A stretch of 64,000 nucleotides of DNA from Straminergon stramineum (Eukaryota; Streptophyta; Bryopsida; Hypnales; Calliergonaceae). Location of the stretch: the NCBI GenBank assembly GCA_963920665.1, contig OY987273.1:14138501-14202500 (forward strand), written 5' to 3'. Below, piece by piece: positions 11,745 through 25,237 of the stretch (within the stretch, counting starts at the first letter, position 1; the number at the start of each line of letters is the position of its first letter). The translations under genes and the position numbers were made by a program. Under the pieces are notes generated by a model that was not told where the DNA came from, did not search any database, and saw only the letters and a program-made list of their open reading frames with translations.

Positions 11745-13424
11745 CTAATCAAAATGTGGTTGAACAATATCACCTTCTTCCCTAACAGCTATTTTACATT
11801 GCTAGATGGTTGTACAAATTTCTGTTGCTACGTCACTCCTAGTTGCTAATCCTCTAGTGCGAGTAGTTGCACACTCTGTCGTTAACTTTGTCCACTCTTC
11901 ACTTCCACCTCCAAGACGTCCACAGCCACAAACACCCCTCCAAACAAAACTCATAATCCATTCAATGGGCTAAATTTGCTTGCAACCCAAAGCAATGCAT
12001 TTTGTGCCCTTAGTGAAGTTTACCAATGCACACCATGGGTGATAAAGGTGTCTACAAGTAGAGACAACCATCTCTGAATGAGGGAAGGGAAAACCACACA
12101 AGAAGCAATTGCTTACTTGGATGGAACCTCCTCCACTGCCTGCTTCCCTTGCGACGTACACCAACGGCAATGGCTGCAAGTAAAAACCACATGATGCACG
12201 GCCAAGGTAAGCATGTTCCTCCTACAAAGCATGAACCTTCATCCACATTTTGACAACTTAGTGGCGCATGAGGCATAGAGTCTCCTCTAAAGTAGAGGCG
12301 GACTTCTCCAACTTCTTCACTTTCTTCTATATGCCACGTACTAAATCATTATACGCATTCACCTTCTCCCTTAGCTTCAAGTTCATTGTTGCATCCTTAG
12401 TCAGTGCATGTAATTGTTTCTTGTAACTCTTTTGTTTCAACTTCATAATCTTCACTACTCCCATGTGGTGATTCAAAGTCTCTACATGCAATTCTTTTGC
12501 TATAGAAGCCTCCTGCTCAACATCCATCCGTGCCTTGAGCTCTAAGTTCTCCACCGTCAACAATCGATCCAAATATTCCAATCTCGAATTGCACTCTTCC
12601 TCCTCCAAAACTATTCCACCTATTGAGCTCCCTCTCCCCTCGCAAACCTCTAACTGCAACTCTCGGTGGTCCACGTGAAGTTTTCCCCAAGCAGTGCGAC
12701 CTACCTTACCAATCTACTTCACCTTTGCCTTCATCTTCTCCAACCTAATAAGATTTCTCGTGTGAGCTTGTTGTTGAGTCTTGTTTGTTTTTTCCCCATA
12801 TGCAGTCCAATTGACTACTATGTTTTCTTCTTCCAAAATAATCCCCCAAGCCATCTTGTGACGAAGCAAAGTACGTGGAAATCCTTGTTGATAGAGTGCT
12901 AATAGGAGCTCTTTAATCCTCTTCTAGACCCTTTGTGACTTCACTTCCTTCCAATTGTAGCCATAATGTCCACCTTTCTCCATTGGCGGTCCAAATAGGG
13001 CCACACATTTTCTGTCATCAAATCATTTGCCTTGCCACTTCGTTAAGCGATTTGGAAGTTGTTGTTCGTCCTTGAATCTATACTTCTTCACAAAATCAGC
13101 CTTGGTGAATAGTGGTGGTAATTTAGAGAGCTTCTCCCACTCATAGTCAACATCAAACTCCCCTTCGTCTCCACTGGTGTTGCTGTCACCCTCCTCGCAG
13201 CCTTCACCCTTGAAGTTGCCATCACTACCCTTGCAATCCTAGCTTTTGTCACTACCATTACCCTCCTAAGTACCCTCGATTTCATCGCCTTCCATACTAT
13301 TCTCACTCTCCTCCGCTTCTACGAGTTCCTCCTCATCTTCCACTACCTCCTTGTCCCTAGAGGTCTCTATAGATGAACGTGCCCGCAGTATCAAGGCAAA
13401 CCCTTTGCCTCTCACCCTAGCCAT
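11745..13424 (-). pseudogene. Coiled-coil / RING-like zinc-finger gene, copy A
   Basis: A single 560-codon frame from ATG 13424 (MARVRGKGFALILRARSS) to TAG 11745. Order: short basic N-terminus, acidic segment (EDEEELVEAEES), a block with RLTKWQGK, a coiled coil around 12330-12640 (SRLEYLDRLL to KLREKVNAY), then a RING-like finger at about 11970-12110 with CFLCGFPF, STCRHLYHPWC and a later Cys pair. In-frame stops include TAG before LYHPWC's downstream KQI-stop-P (11970-11972), where copy B has CAA, and TAG after the coiled coil. Copy A keeps CAG at 12654-12656 and TGG at 13035-13037 and 12807-12809 where copy B has TAG. Function unknown; a RING-like finger suggests protein binding or ubiquitin ligation, but spacing is atypical. 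Confidence 0.65.
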
Positions 13425-13514
13425 TTTGTTTAGTTTTGCACCCAAAATTCAAAGCATGATCTAAAAATTTAATAGAATGCCTAGAAGCGGAGTACGCAAA
13501 GTACAACTAGGATG

Positions 13515-14339
13515 TAAGGTTTAAACACAATGTTCATTATTTTGTGAGATTTAGACTCTCTCAAAATAATATTATCCATTTAGACGCTAAAAATTAAGAT
13601 ATTGTTTTAGCCAATTTAGGTTGACAAATGCTAAGTTTATTAATTCAAAAGTATAATTTCCATTAAAATGAGAGTTTTAAGAGTTAGTAAGCCTCGCATT
13701 ACATTTTGTTCATTGTGAGAGGAGTGCTTCGATTCATATAAGTAAAGTTCATGTCCTAGACTAAACACCAAGTCATGACCTCTATGGTTGGTTACAAGGA
13801 GTTGTATATGTCATTCAAGCGGTTTGGGTTCGATTCCCATGGAATTTGTCTGAGTGCACGATTTGTACACATGACGTGCTGCTGCTAAGTGAGATTCGCA
13901 GGCAAGAAAGTTGTAACAACCAACCAAACCCCTACCCAAAATGTGACAAGTGCTTTACACGTTAACAAAATAAAAGGTGGGTATACCCACTATCCTTTTT
14001 GTTCGAAATGGATGTACAATTTCAAATGACATATATACAACAATAAATATCTAAACAACTTCATTGAATAATATAGAATATCAAACAACATAAGAAAATA
14101 CATATAATAATACTATATGTACTTGCAATTGTTCTATACACACATAATATATTCTTGCTAACATATATGCAATAGCAAACAATAATATCAAATCAATCAA
14201 CTGAACCCTATTTCATGTACTATAAAATTTAAATTCCAATTACTACATGAATAATGACAATGTGCTACTACATTATTACAAAATGTGTAGTACATATACA
14301 CATCCCTATCTTTGGATATCAAGTGTACAATGTGAGACT
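13515..14339. other. Non-coding AT-rich spacer
   Basis: No ORF or repeat of note. It separates the end of duplicated unit A from the 3' end of DUF7869-like gene A. Confidence 0.5.
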
Positions 14340-17158
14340 CTAGTTGATGACTTCAATTTGAGTAGCCGGAATCTTGATCAAGCAATGGATGGTGTCCTTC
14401 CTTATAGTAGAACTCCATGCTGTCATTAGAGCGTTTGTATGCTTCCAATCTAGTAGCTCAGTTTCATTGACCTTCCAACGCAAACCTCTATCGCTGTCCC
14501 ATCCAGTGCAGTTGTCTTGAACTTCCCTACTTCTTGATGTTGGACGGAAATACTGAATGAGGATGCAATTCGATTTCTCTGGATTACTGTTTGGATTTGA
14601 CAATGCCCTTGCAATCCAAATAGGTCAACTATCACCATCCGCAAGGTGAACTGCAACAAAATACCCATTGTACAAATCCCATCCCACCCTAAACGATGGT
14701 TCTAGACGACCAGACTAAGGCCCAACGTATGCTTCATCCTCTGCAAACTCTTCATAGTCCTCGCCATCATCTCCTAATTGATCCACTCGTATTCGTTGAA
14801 CACGTGTTTTGGGCCAAAAACCATCTTGCAAAACTATTGAGCTTGGTAATGGTTCTTGCATCGCTACCCTCACATCATGCCAATAGTAAACCAAATGCTT
14901 ATATCGCCTTCGGTATTCTCTAGTAACGTCTGCATTACACAAGTTCTCCCAGTACTTCTCAAATTTAGATATACCTTTTACAATGTCATGGGCGCCTTTC
15001 ATTTCCGTAGGTTGTATTGGCACTGGTACTCCCCAGGGCCATTGACTTTGCCCTTCATCATCTTCTTTCCACAACTTAATGGGCCTATCATTTTTCCCTT
15101 TCCAATCTACATTAGTGCACTTCAACTTGTACTTCATGACCGGAATTCCATTTGAATCTAGGTAGAACTTCACTTGTTGTGGCTTTGTGTGCCCAATTAG
15201 AATATCGTCACCATCAATAAATGAACCAGCAATGAACCCCTTGAAATTGGGCACCTCTTTGATTAGATGTGGGATAGTAGGAATGGATCTCACATCCATG
15301 AACAACTTCATGAGCGTAGGGACAGTTAGAAAACTCTCCTTCTTCAAAGCATGCTCCATCTCCCAAACAAGGCATCTATGTCGTCATGAGTATGACCAAC
15401 AATCATGAAGCTTACATACACTTCACAAAAGATCTTGTTCACGACTAGTAGAGACCAAAAACAATATACATATCTATTTTTGTTGTCCCCAGTGGCATTG
15501 TCCATTTGCACGTTCAAAATAGGCGGTAATGGCATTGCTAGAAGTAAAGGTTTTGGTTGCGGGGCTAGTGATGCTAGGCACATTTCCTTGTCCTTGAGCA
15601 CTGCTCTAAATAGAGATGTTGCCCCTGCATTGTGAAACAACTTCCTCGAAGATGATTTCGGTGCTTCTTCAAGATCTCGCAACAACTTCACCATTGAACC
15701 AATGGTATAATTTGAATTGTGCTTGAAGATATCCAAACCATAATGTGCGTAGCGGACATCAGTGTGGCCATGTGCAATCATGCCTGTGACGAACATAGGT
15801 AACTTTGTTAAACCATCGAGATCCTTACTTTTATGGGAAAAGACAGGAGAAGTTGTTTTTGCATGATCCATCTTGTCGTGCATGATTCTAAGACATTCAT
15901 GTGGAGAAGTTTGAGAACAATATCGGTTCGCATAATAGATCTCCCTTTGCGTGCGAGCAATGGCAAGGTGTCTATCCAGCCTCCTCGACCACAACATTGC
16001 ACTTTCAGACCCTACAAGAGCACCCCTCACAAGCTCCCGTAATTTGTCACAAACAATGCAACAAGCAAAGTTGTCTCCCGGCTGCTTCACATCGTACTTA
16101 GGAAACCTAGTAGACCTGATTTTGCTCAAGTTCGAGGTTGAAACCTCCTTCAACCTGAAAGCCGCATTCACTTCATTGATTTTTGCCATCTGACCCTTCC
16201 ATTGAAACGTAGCCAATAGAATCTTAGAGACAACTTTTTCTCCTAACTTAAGAGTGTGGGATTTATGTGGCATGTGATCCATTTCTTTTTCTAAGATGCA
16301 CTTCAAAGTTATAGATTCTTGTTCCGTATGTTGCCTTGGCTTCAACATTCTTGAATTACCATGGTCCCTAGCTTCTCGACCATCCTTCATGGCATATTTT
16401 TTGTACCGGTTGAATGTAGACTCAGGTACCCCAGAAATATGCATCCAAGCTCACATGCACACGTCTATCTCATCAATTGTGATGACCCTTCTCCCTTGTG
16501 AATCACGATGCATCTGCCTATATACTTCAATCTTCAAAAACGCTTTGTGTTTGAATGTTGAATTCTGGTACATGCGCTGCCGAAAAGCTCAAATCTTGTC
16601 CCTTGGGAACAGTTGGACGTAGTTCTTGGTACAACAAACTTTGCTCGACACCAGATTGATGGACTCTTGACTGAGAAGGTCCTTCATTTTGATGCATGAT
16701 TCACGAGGCAGATTTCAAACGGTACTTATATATGGTCGGCTAGACTTCGATGACAGGGGGGTTGCATGAATCGCTTGAAGACGGTTGTAATTATCCCAAA
16801 CCTCATGGTCATGTAGACTTGCCCCACAATAGTGGACAAGCTTAATATCCTAGGCTACTAAAGCATGCACATGCTCTTGGGGGATGTCTGCTTTAGAGTG
16901 AATCTTTGAGATGTGCACTGCCACGTGAGTATCCCCAAGAGCACCATCGACACCAAGTACAAGATCTGAATTCACACTGTGGCAAATACCTTCATCAACA
17001 AGGGTACCCACATTATTGTATAGAGTAACAAAACTTGTATTCCAGCACCGTCTTGGAAATCCTTCACACTCTGGAATGTCAACCTCCATTTCATCTTGCC
17101 CTTGCACGTCATCATCAGACTAGATAATACTCTCGAAGGGGACAACTTCGAAACTCAT
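14340..17158 (-). pseudogene. DUF7869-like transposase, copy A
   Basis: Reads from ATG 17158 (MSFEVVPFESII, then TAG) to TAG/TAA near 14340. Blocks: an N-terminal part ending about 16850; a helix-turn-helix-like block ESTFNRYKKYAMKDGREA at about 16420; a Cys-pair CCIVCDKLREL near 16060; IMHDKMDHAKTTSP near 15870; then the core VQMDNATGDNKNRYVY near 15480 and GHTHDDIDALFGRWSM near 15360. Asp in DNATGDNKNR and the HDDID group look like the acidic centre of an RNase H-like (DDE) nuclease; that role is inference. A one-base frameshift follows GRWSM at about 15350; the frame resumes as LKKESFLTVPTLMK and runs to 14340 with TAG at 14713 and a TGA (CGA?) near 14624. It is homologous to 47860-52314. 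Palindrome repeats lie just upstream. Confidence 0.75.
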
Positions 17159-17247
17159 TGTATCTGTACATGAAAAATGTGGTACTCTATTATCCATGAA
17201 CGATTTGCAAGTGCATGTTCAATATAATGTACTTTAACATGACCAAA

Positions 17248-18202
17248 TTAGATCGAATCAACCTAAAGAGTAGAGCAATACAAACTGCGCATCCACTAAT
17301 TACTGTAAGGTAGTTTAAGAAAATAAAATAATGATTTTCAGAGCAATCGTATGGATCTGAAGTATTCTTCAAATGACATGGAGTCCTATACCATGAAGAA
17401 AGAGCGAAGTCACTTAGCTTAACAAATACTGCAATCTTCAATTGACTTGTTTAGGTCAACTCAACCTAAATACAAAGAGTTCTATGTAATCTACTATAGA
17501 CAAACTGTGCAAGTATTTCCCAATACATTAATAGGAAATCGTAAATATTCAAGGATACCAACTACGAATGAAAAAGTGATTTCCAGAACTTCTTATAACA
17601 ATAACATCTCTAAATCAAGTATAAGAAATAATGTTGATTTCATTAGATGCCATAACTATATGTACTCATATGTGTTCGGTCGAGTCGACCTAACATGTAT
17701 TTATATCTTTGAAGACCAACAACCCCACGTAATCTTACATAGTAGGTGGAGTTGATGTAACACATCTTTACATCTACAGAGGTCTTAGAATACAACATCA
17801 TCTCATGATTTAGGTTAACTTGATCTAACTTGAACTTAGGTCTATGAAGAACTTTGAACTCCATGTAATCCTTCGTATTAGATCGACTCGACCTAAATGA
17901 TATTTTAGATCCCCAATGTCTTTCGTAGTAACATTCAGATTTCTCCAATTATATCATAATTTGATCTAGTTATTTTACTACTTATGTGAAAATAGTACAC
18001 CTGTTCCTGAAACATTTCAAGGCTTCCAATTTAGATCGAGTCGAACTAAAGTATTTCCCAAATCATTAGTCTGTTTTTAAGAAATGCATACGTTCAATAT
18101 AGAAAACTATAAGTGCATTGTCAACATTTATACAACTTCAACATCTTACAATACTTACTAGGAGAGGTATTGTCTTTACACTTTAGGTCAACTCGACCTA
18201 AA
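17248..18202. repeat. 21-bp odd palindromes, cluster 1 (5' of DUF7869-like gene A)
   Basis: Consensus is TTTAGGTCGA, a central G or C, then TCGACCTAAA. Copies with variation at 17248-17267, 17450-17470, 17675-17693, 17810-17829, 17877-17898, 18030-18050 and 18182-18202; a weaker one near 18240. Spacing is irregular, 100-200 bases. They sit in the promoter-side region of the minus-strand transposase gene. The same word recurs at 25.2-35.1 kb and I saw it nowhere else in the window. Confidence 0.85.
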
Positions 18203-19898
18203 CAAATATATATACTATTACATTCTCTATCTAATCAGTTAAGGTCGACTCAAGTTGAATATCTCCGGAATTTCAGGAATTTAGAGAGCTTCAATGAACA
18301 TCAAATGTACTGTTGCAGATTTCATGGCGACAAAATTGGTCTCTCTAATGTTCACTCTACGCAATTTAGAAATGATATGAAGGTCTAGACGATGCAGTGC
18401 ACTATGTATTTGTCCTTCTTTTACAGAAAAAAACATGATGAATGTCTATCACTCGAGAATTCATAAGAAAAATGATCGAAGTAGGACTTGCACATGCGAA
18501 CGCTTGAACCCTAAACTAAAACTGCATGAAAATCTTCCGTATGGCTAAGGATTTTTGCATGACATACCCAACACTTAAAGCGCCTTTGTGAGCTATAATC
18601 CAAATGTCATCGATGCTTTGAACTATCTTCATTTTTCGACAAACAAAATGCAACAACTCCATAGGGAATGCATAATGCACGGAGACCGAATGGAGCACCA
18701 CGTCTGAGAATTCTCCTCACACTTTAGAAAATATGAAAAAAGAATCTAGTCAACCAACTAATGGCAGAAGTCGTTTAATTGTTGGAAGGAATGGAGACGG
18801 CGGCAAGTATGTTACTGCCGTTTGAATTCAAAGATGGTAGCCTAGTAGCCCGGATTCATAATTAGATTTGCATGTGATGCCTCGCTATTCATTAGGAAGG
18901 CGACAAGAGAGGTAGGTGGCTTCTAGAATTTTACTACTCACATTTTGGACACAACCCTTTTTTGTAAAGGGGAAATGGTCAGTGGAGCATGCGAAGAATA
19001 GTGATTTGTGGAAAGGTTGTGGTTCCTATCCAGAGAAGGAAATAAACGTTGCTCTCCACCGCCTTATTTAGGTTGCGCATGTTATTAGAGGTCTACAGTA
19101 GATTCTTTTGGGAAGAGGTTTGTATTAGGAGAGTTTTCCTCCGGTTCCATTTTGCGACATCCCCATGTTATTTTTATTCCCATTCCCATTTACTGTCCAA
19201 AAAAAAGTGACAACTTTACCATTTTATATCAAAGATTTTGTAGTATTTTAAAGTCAACAGTTTCATTACAATATAGCCTACCATTTTGACATACCGCTGA
19301 ATTAAATAGGGTTTCGCGTTTCGGGTTTCAAGGGTTCAAGGTTTTTAGGGTTTAAGGTTTAGGATACCCATTACAATGTTTACTTCCAACATGTTCAAGG
19401 CTCTTTCGAAGGAGCTTCAAATAGACTAGATGTCTTAGAAAATACATATTGGAAATTTATTTCAGAAAATTGTAGACTATGTTTTACCGAGTCATGAATT
19501 TCTTTGGGTCGTAGTGTTTAGACCATACAACCTCATATCTTTTGTGACCATGATTTTAAATATCGCATGCCAAAAGTAGATATACATATTATGGTTCCTT
19601 TTTGTTTCTTCATGCACTTTATTACTTTGAGAATTCATTGTCAATGTTTCTTAAAGTGAAGTCCCTTTTTATTTTTATATGTACATGTATATTTTCAATT
19701 CTATCATTTTCGAGAGTTTGTACTTGTAATTCGTGATTACTTATGTATCATTACTATGCTATAACAATAAAATGATATTACTCATGTTTTCATATATGGA
19801 GTCCTCTAAATCAATCATTCAAGCATTTGGAAGCATGTGCAAAAGTAATGGGGCAATGATAGAAATACTTTGAAGGATAGTTATGATTCAAAGCATGC
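18203..19898. other. Non-coding AT-rich sequence
   Basis: No supported gene. Short ORFs at 18516-18701 and elsewhere have no recognisable content. A degenerate telomere-like stretch lies at 19303-19360. Confidence 0.45.
19303..19360. repeat. Degenerate TTTAGGG-like interstitial stretch
   Basis: Runs such as TAGGGTTTCGCGTTTCGGG and GTTTTTAGGGTTTAAGG are irregular variants of the plant telomere repeat. Too short and diverged to be a former chromosome end with any confidence. Confidence 0.45.
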
Positions 19899-19906
19899 AT
19901 TCATTG

Positions 19907-20269
19907 CATGGTTGTTCGGCCGAACAACTCGACAACACAACAAACACAACGTCCAACACGTCTAGTAGACCCCTGTGTTCGTCTAATAAAGTCAACTTTA
20001 AGATTGACTTTCAAATAAAGCACTTTCTATTTCCAATCTTGACATATTTGAGTTTCATTTTATTGAAGTGTCTCAATTTAATAATCACTTATTACATTCT
20101 AAATTATGGATCATAAATAAAGGGAGATTTCAAATTGTCTCTACTACTAGGATAAGGCCTTGTGCGACAAAATTGTCTAGTATATGCGACACTTGTCTTA
20201 TACGACACGCGACGTCAGATGAACAACTCGACACCCAAACCCCAAAATGTGTTCGACAAAACAACCTTG
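19907..20269. mobile_element. 363-bp hAT-type MITE, copy 2
   Basis: Begins CATGGTTGTTCGGCCGAAC and ends GACAAAACAACCTTG, so the terminal inverted repeat is CAWGGTTGTT with further imperfect pairing. It is flanked by an exact 8-bp target duplication ATTCATTG at 19899-19906 and 20270-20277, which suggests a fairly recent insertion. Length and interior match the copy at 10190-10552. No coding capacity; it would need a hAT transposase in trans. Confidence 0.9.
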
Positions 20270-20277
20270 ATTCATTG

Positions 20278-23200
20278 GTATTGTATTTGGCATAAAGTTA
20301 TACATTTTGACTTGATGAGACATTGAAAGCATTTTGAAATATAGACTACCTTGTTTGGACAAGCTAAAATTAGAAGAAATTGATGAAATTTGCAATTAGC
20401 ATCTTCATGGTTATTTTGTCTTGTGCTTCTGGAAAGCTATTGTATATCTTTAGAAAGTTTGGGTCTCTAAAATACAATGTTTTTCCTTTTTTTTAGACAT
20501 AAGTAAGCCTAGAAAAAATTGTAGAAGCTTTGAATGTAGGGATTCTATGGAGACACATAATTCAGGCTTTAGAATCTAGCTTCTTATACCCTAAACCACT
20601 TTAGAAAATGTATTGTTGTATTTAATAGTCAACATTCATTAAACATGAGCAATATGAAGTTGTTCGTAGTTATGACATGTGTAGAGAGAGGTTAAGAGAC
20701 TTCAAAGCACTTGTAACATTCTAATATGTAGAGTTTTCAAACATTATAATTTCTCAATCTATAAATGATATTCATGTGTTCTATTGTGGTAACTATATAA
20801 TCTCTAACAGTGTGTAGTGTTTTGAGAAATGTAATGATTAATCCATTTCATGTGGAGTCAATGAATTGGTATCTAAATGAATGAACGTAAATACGAAGAA
20901 GTTGTTTTATTTTTATAAGTTGTAATTCATGTCAAAATGAAATCCATGGAAGCATTTCATGAATTTGAATCAGAGATCAAAAATCCAAACCGACAGTGGA
21001 TGTACTTTAATGAACCCAAAATAGGGAAATTAATAGAATTGGTATTAAAATAAACAAGAAAAATCAGCCAATAGGTTCTACATAATTTTAATACTTCAAA
21101 TTCATGCCATATTGAATCTTACACAAGGTTCCACCTTATTTCAAGCGTTTATGAAAAGTAAAAAATATAGTGTTTGTTGTACATTAATAAAGAATCCAAT
21201 TCCTGTAAAGTCATAGAATAGGGGTGCACACACTAGTAGAAAACATTGTTTCCTTCAATAGAATCTAGGTCACACCTTTTCTTGTCTTGTACCTTGAAGA
21301 CAAGAAATCTACATGGACAAAAATGCAGTTTTTTTAAGTTATACAAATCCTTCATGTTGCATAATTGTTTATGTGGAATTAAATAATTCAGCAACTTTGA
21401 AGAATCTTTAGGAATCATATGAAATTCATGACCGCATTTACAACAACCATATAAGAGCTTTGCTGCAGCTATTAAATCACCCTTTCAAAAGTAAGATAAT
21501 AATATGAATGGATTTTATAAAACTGAATGAAAATAAATAAACCATACATGTTTAATTCCAATGCTGTAATAAAATTTCCCAACAACTTCGGATATGAAAT
21601 TCATGGCTACATTTCTGTTGTGAAAGAGATACTTTAGAGTTCAGGGTAATGCTTCTAAAAAATAAAATAGTGCAGTCCATGTATTGTGTAGAACTAAATA
21701 AAAATAAATCACATTACATTGCATATAATGAGTCTAAAAAATCTAATGAATTGAGCTTAAGAAAATATTTAATGTAGTGATTGTATTCTATGATTTTAAA
21801 TATAAAAAAATCATAGATGTAGTTTACAATTGGTGGAAATACACAATTTCAAAACTTGGGATGAAATGAAGGTCTGTCTATTAATTTCATAGCTGTATTG
21901 AAACCATGCAATGGCTGGGCTATTGTATGAAGTTCCTAAAAATGCAATCTAAGTCAAAATAGATCATTGTTCTCATGTAAAGTTCGGGGAATAAAATGAA
22001 CCCACAACTTCTTCATTCATTTATTTACATACACTTCCCTAAAATTATGTGTTTAGGATTTAGGGTTGAAAAAACTTGTCACTTTAAATACAATTAGGAT
22101 TAAGTATTTCACAAGTACACCAAATTGTGATTGGATATCCCAATATTGTAGGACCTGCACTACAATTTCATGCACCCTAAATTTTTGTACACATCCTCTA
22201 GAATGAAGAAAATATATTGATTTCATGTATTCAATAATATCATGGATTAATTATTAGACTTCATTATAATACTAGAAAGTTTAATTTTTTTATATGTGCT
22301 CACGAGTTCATAATACTCAAAATCATGACTTCCAAATTTGGGTGGCATTTTGAACTTATATCTTCTTTTTAGGGACTCATTTTAATGTGTATTGCCCAAC
22401 AATTATGATTGTAGTTATTTAGAGTAGCTAGAACATGACACTGGATTTTAAAGCTTGCCGTTCTAGAAAGGAAGAAACCTATTCAAGAGATAGTTTGACA
22501 AATTCTATGTGGTTTAACATAAGCATAAATAAGTTGAATATATACATAAATGCAAATGAATTGAGCAAAAATTATAAATTATAAATTTTACTTTTATAAA
22601 TAAAACCTACGATATTGATTTTCTTTACATTGTTTTCCTAAATGACTCCAACTTCATTTTGAAACACAATAAGTTGTTATTATTTGGATCTATACAAAAA
22701 ATTCTAAACCGCTTGAACCAACTTTCTTTGCTGATGAACCCCAATAAACCTTTAACCCTATGAAATGGTATATATTTATATAATTTAAAGCGCTTTCCTC
22801 ATTTCTACTGACCATGAATATTGGAAATAAAACTTTATGGTTGTAAAATGTCCCTTACTATACCTAATGCGCCCATCTTTGCTAAGGTTTTATTCATGAT
22901 AGATTAAGAATTGTATGTGAGGGTTCTACATTCTGCGCTTTCAATTTGTCATCTTCTTCAAAACTTGAAGATATTGGTTGTTGTTGGTAGAAATAATTCA
23001 ATGTATTAGGGTTTGCAAAATTTCATCAAAAAGGGGAGGACTTCTTTAGAAGTCCTATGAATGAATTTTTTGGGGGATTTCCTAATTTCAAATATTATTC
23101 AATTGATATAGAAATTATATTATTCAATCAATCCTTCTAGCTTTTACATATGCATACTTGTCAAGCGCATAATCTATATCTATAAATAGGCAAATTTTAC

Positions 23201-23805
23201 TAGGTATCGAGTGGGTATGATAGATAGACTAGGATTTACGGTATGACTAATGAGCACGTATGGGCTTGTAATGTCAATAGGGTAAACGAACAAAGGATAT
23301 TAGCAGGTCTCGAGCGGGTATTAGTTGTTTTTTTCCAATTTTTACCAAGTGGCCATATTAAATGTTATAATCATGCTCCCAATCATAACATTCATTAACA
23401 AATTGGTTGTATAATATGGTTTTCATACATAAATGCAATGTCATCTACGATTTTTTCTAATTTAATGTTTTTTGGCGACTTTATTTGAGTTTAGGGACAT
23501 TTTAGTGGGCATTCTTTACCCCTTGAACGCCAACTTAGTAATTATGGAAATCAACCATTTTGGAACCATGTGACATCATCCACTTGAAAAAAATCAAAAA
23601 TACTCAGTGAGAGTCCAACTACTCTACAAGATATCCCCTTCCCACCCCTAATTTTGAGGATGAATAGTTGCAATTCTATCCTACAGAGGACAATTCCTTG
23701 TCATTCATTGGACATAAAACATCCATTCAGTGGTTTATGGGTTAAACAAATTATTTTTTCTCATGCAATTTGGCACCCCTAACCCCTCCCTCAAAGCCCT
23801 AGCGG
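20278..23805. other. Long AT-rich non-coding stretch
   Basis: I see no gene, no clear tandem repeat and no transposon termini across 3.5 kb. Base composition is AT-rich with many short A/T runs. It may be old, unrecognisable transposon debris. Confidence 0.45.
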
Positions 23806-23960
23806 ATACTAGGCAGGTATCACTTCGCGGTTACTAGACGGGTATCACTTCATGGGTACTAGGTGGGTATCATTTGGCAAGTACGAGGCAGGTATCACTT
23901 TGCGGTTACGATGGGGTATCCTTTGGAGGGTACTGGGCGGGTACAAGGCGGGTATCGGGA
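23806..23960. repeat. Degenerate tandem repeat, GGGTATCACTT units
   Basis: Five to six imperfect copies of a unit of roughly 25-30 bases containing ACTAGGCGGGTATCACTT and CGGTTAC/GGGTACT. Related single units (GAGTGGGTATGA, GAGCGGGTATTAG) occur at about 23208-23325, so the array may be older and longer. Confidence 0.6.
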
Positions 23961-24560
23961 GTAGTATGGCGAGTACTACGGAAGTTTAGTTTATGTTTTG
24001 GTGCTTAGGGTTGCAACCCTGATCTGTCGTCGCTCCTCCGATTCCTTGTTCGTCCGCCTTTCTCGTAAACACGATTTCTTGCTCCTCCACTTCCGGTTTT
24101 CTACTTTAGGTTTCTTGAGTGTCCCTATTGGTTGCCTACGCTTGCTAGTTTTGGGTGCTTGTTGTTTATGGGCACACTTCTGAGAATTGGAGGAGGTGTT
24201 GTAAGAAACTAAGCAATTTTGAGATTTTGGAATCGTTGGACATGTTTAGGGTTCCCGATACAACTTCTAGGATCGCGGTGGAGTTGATCGCTGTGTCTTT
24301 ATTTTTATTTTTTATAATAGCTTTGAGGAGGTTAGGTTTAGGTTTTCGTTTAGGGTTGGTTGTGGCGGAGGAGGAGCTCGCTGTTGGCAGAGTTGCAACC
24401 ACTATTGGAGGAGGAGCTCGCTGTTGGAGGAGGAGGTCAGTGTTTTTGGAGTTGTGCTCAAACATTCGCTGAAGAATAGGTATGTGTTTCTGGTTTTCTC
24501 TCGTGCTTCTAGGTTGGTATGTGTTGTATGACTCCATTGCATACCTATTTGAAACTATTT
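23961..24560 (+). promoter_or_regulatory. Possible 5' exon / leader of the accessory gene block
   Basis: Composition shifts to GC-richer, with GGAGGAGGAGCTCGCTGTTGG repeated twice (about 24370-24436), which is unlike the surrounding AT-rich DNA. Short ORFs (for example 23998-24183) show no recognisable domain. Position 1.2-1.8 kb upstream of the ParB/DGQHR-like coding exon on the same strand makes a non-coding first exon or promoter plausible, but nothing proves it. Confidence 0.25.
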
Positions 24561-25237
24561 TTTTGGCTGAAGTGCAGATCTCTTGTATGATTTCGTTGTC
24601 TTTGTTGGATTATGAAATGGAATTGGTAATGCTCTTCATTTTAGGGTTTAAGGTCTGATTGTGCTTCTCTTTCCTATCAATTGTTGGATCTTTGGATATT
24701 CTTTTGCTCTGCTCTTTCATTTCTTTGCATAGTATGCATTGTGTGATTGTGTAATTGTGTGATTTCATGATTCATTGATTCGGTTTGTTATTGTGTGCAT
24801 TGCATGATTGTGTGTATAGCGTGAATTGTGTGATTGTGTGATTTCATGATTGTGTGCATTGCTAATCTGTTTTCACAAGATTGTGGAATTTTGATTTTTC
24901 ATTGTGTCCTCTATCGTTAGAACAGTAATCTCAGAATTGCACTTTTGCTACATTCCCAGTGTTAGAATTTGCTTACCTTCCACTAAAATTGTAACAGAAT
25001 TCAAAGGTGAATCGGTAGAAGAAGTCTTGCATCTATATGTGAAGGTGAGTTCCATAACCAAATGCTACATTTTCCTTAAAGATTTTTGGATTTCTGTGAT
25101 TACTATCCTAACAAACATAGATTTATACCACTAGTCAACACAGGAAGCAATATAGGTCGATGTTGGTCTCACTCGATGTCAATTTAGCTCAACAGAGTAT
25201 CATAGAGAAACAAATAAATAGTACTCAACAATGCCCA

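Larger units (their letters stand above)
10157..13514. repeat. 3-kb duplicated unit, copy A (contains a MITE)
   Basis: Aligns along its whole length with 53033-56018. Without the 363-bp MITE and its 8-bp target duplication the unit is about 2987 bp, against 2986 bp for the other copy, so there is almost no net length change. The shared block opens at TAAATCTATTAAGC and closes at AACTAGGATG. It includes the RING-like gene, a possible downstream exon and a GTAC-repeat stretch. I see neither terminal inverted repeats nor an obvious target duplication at the edges. Confidence 0.85.
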
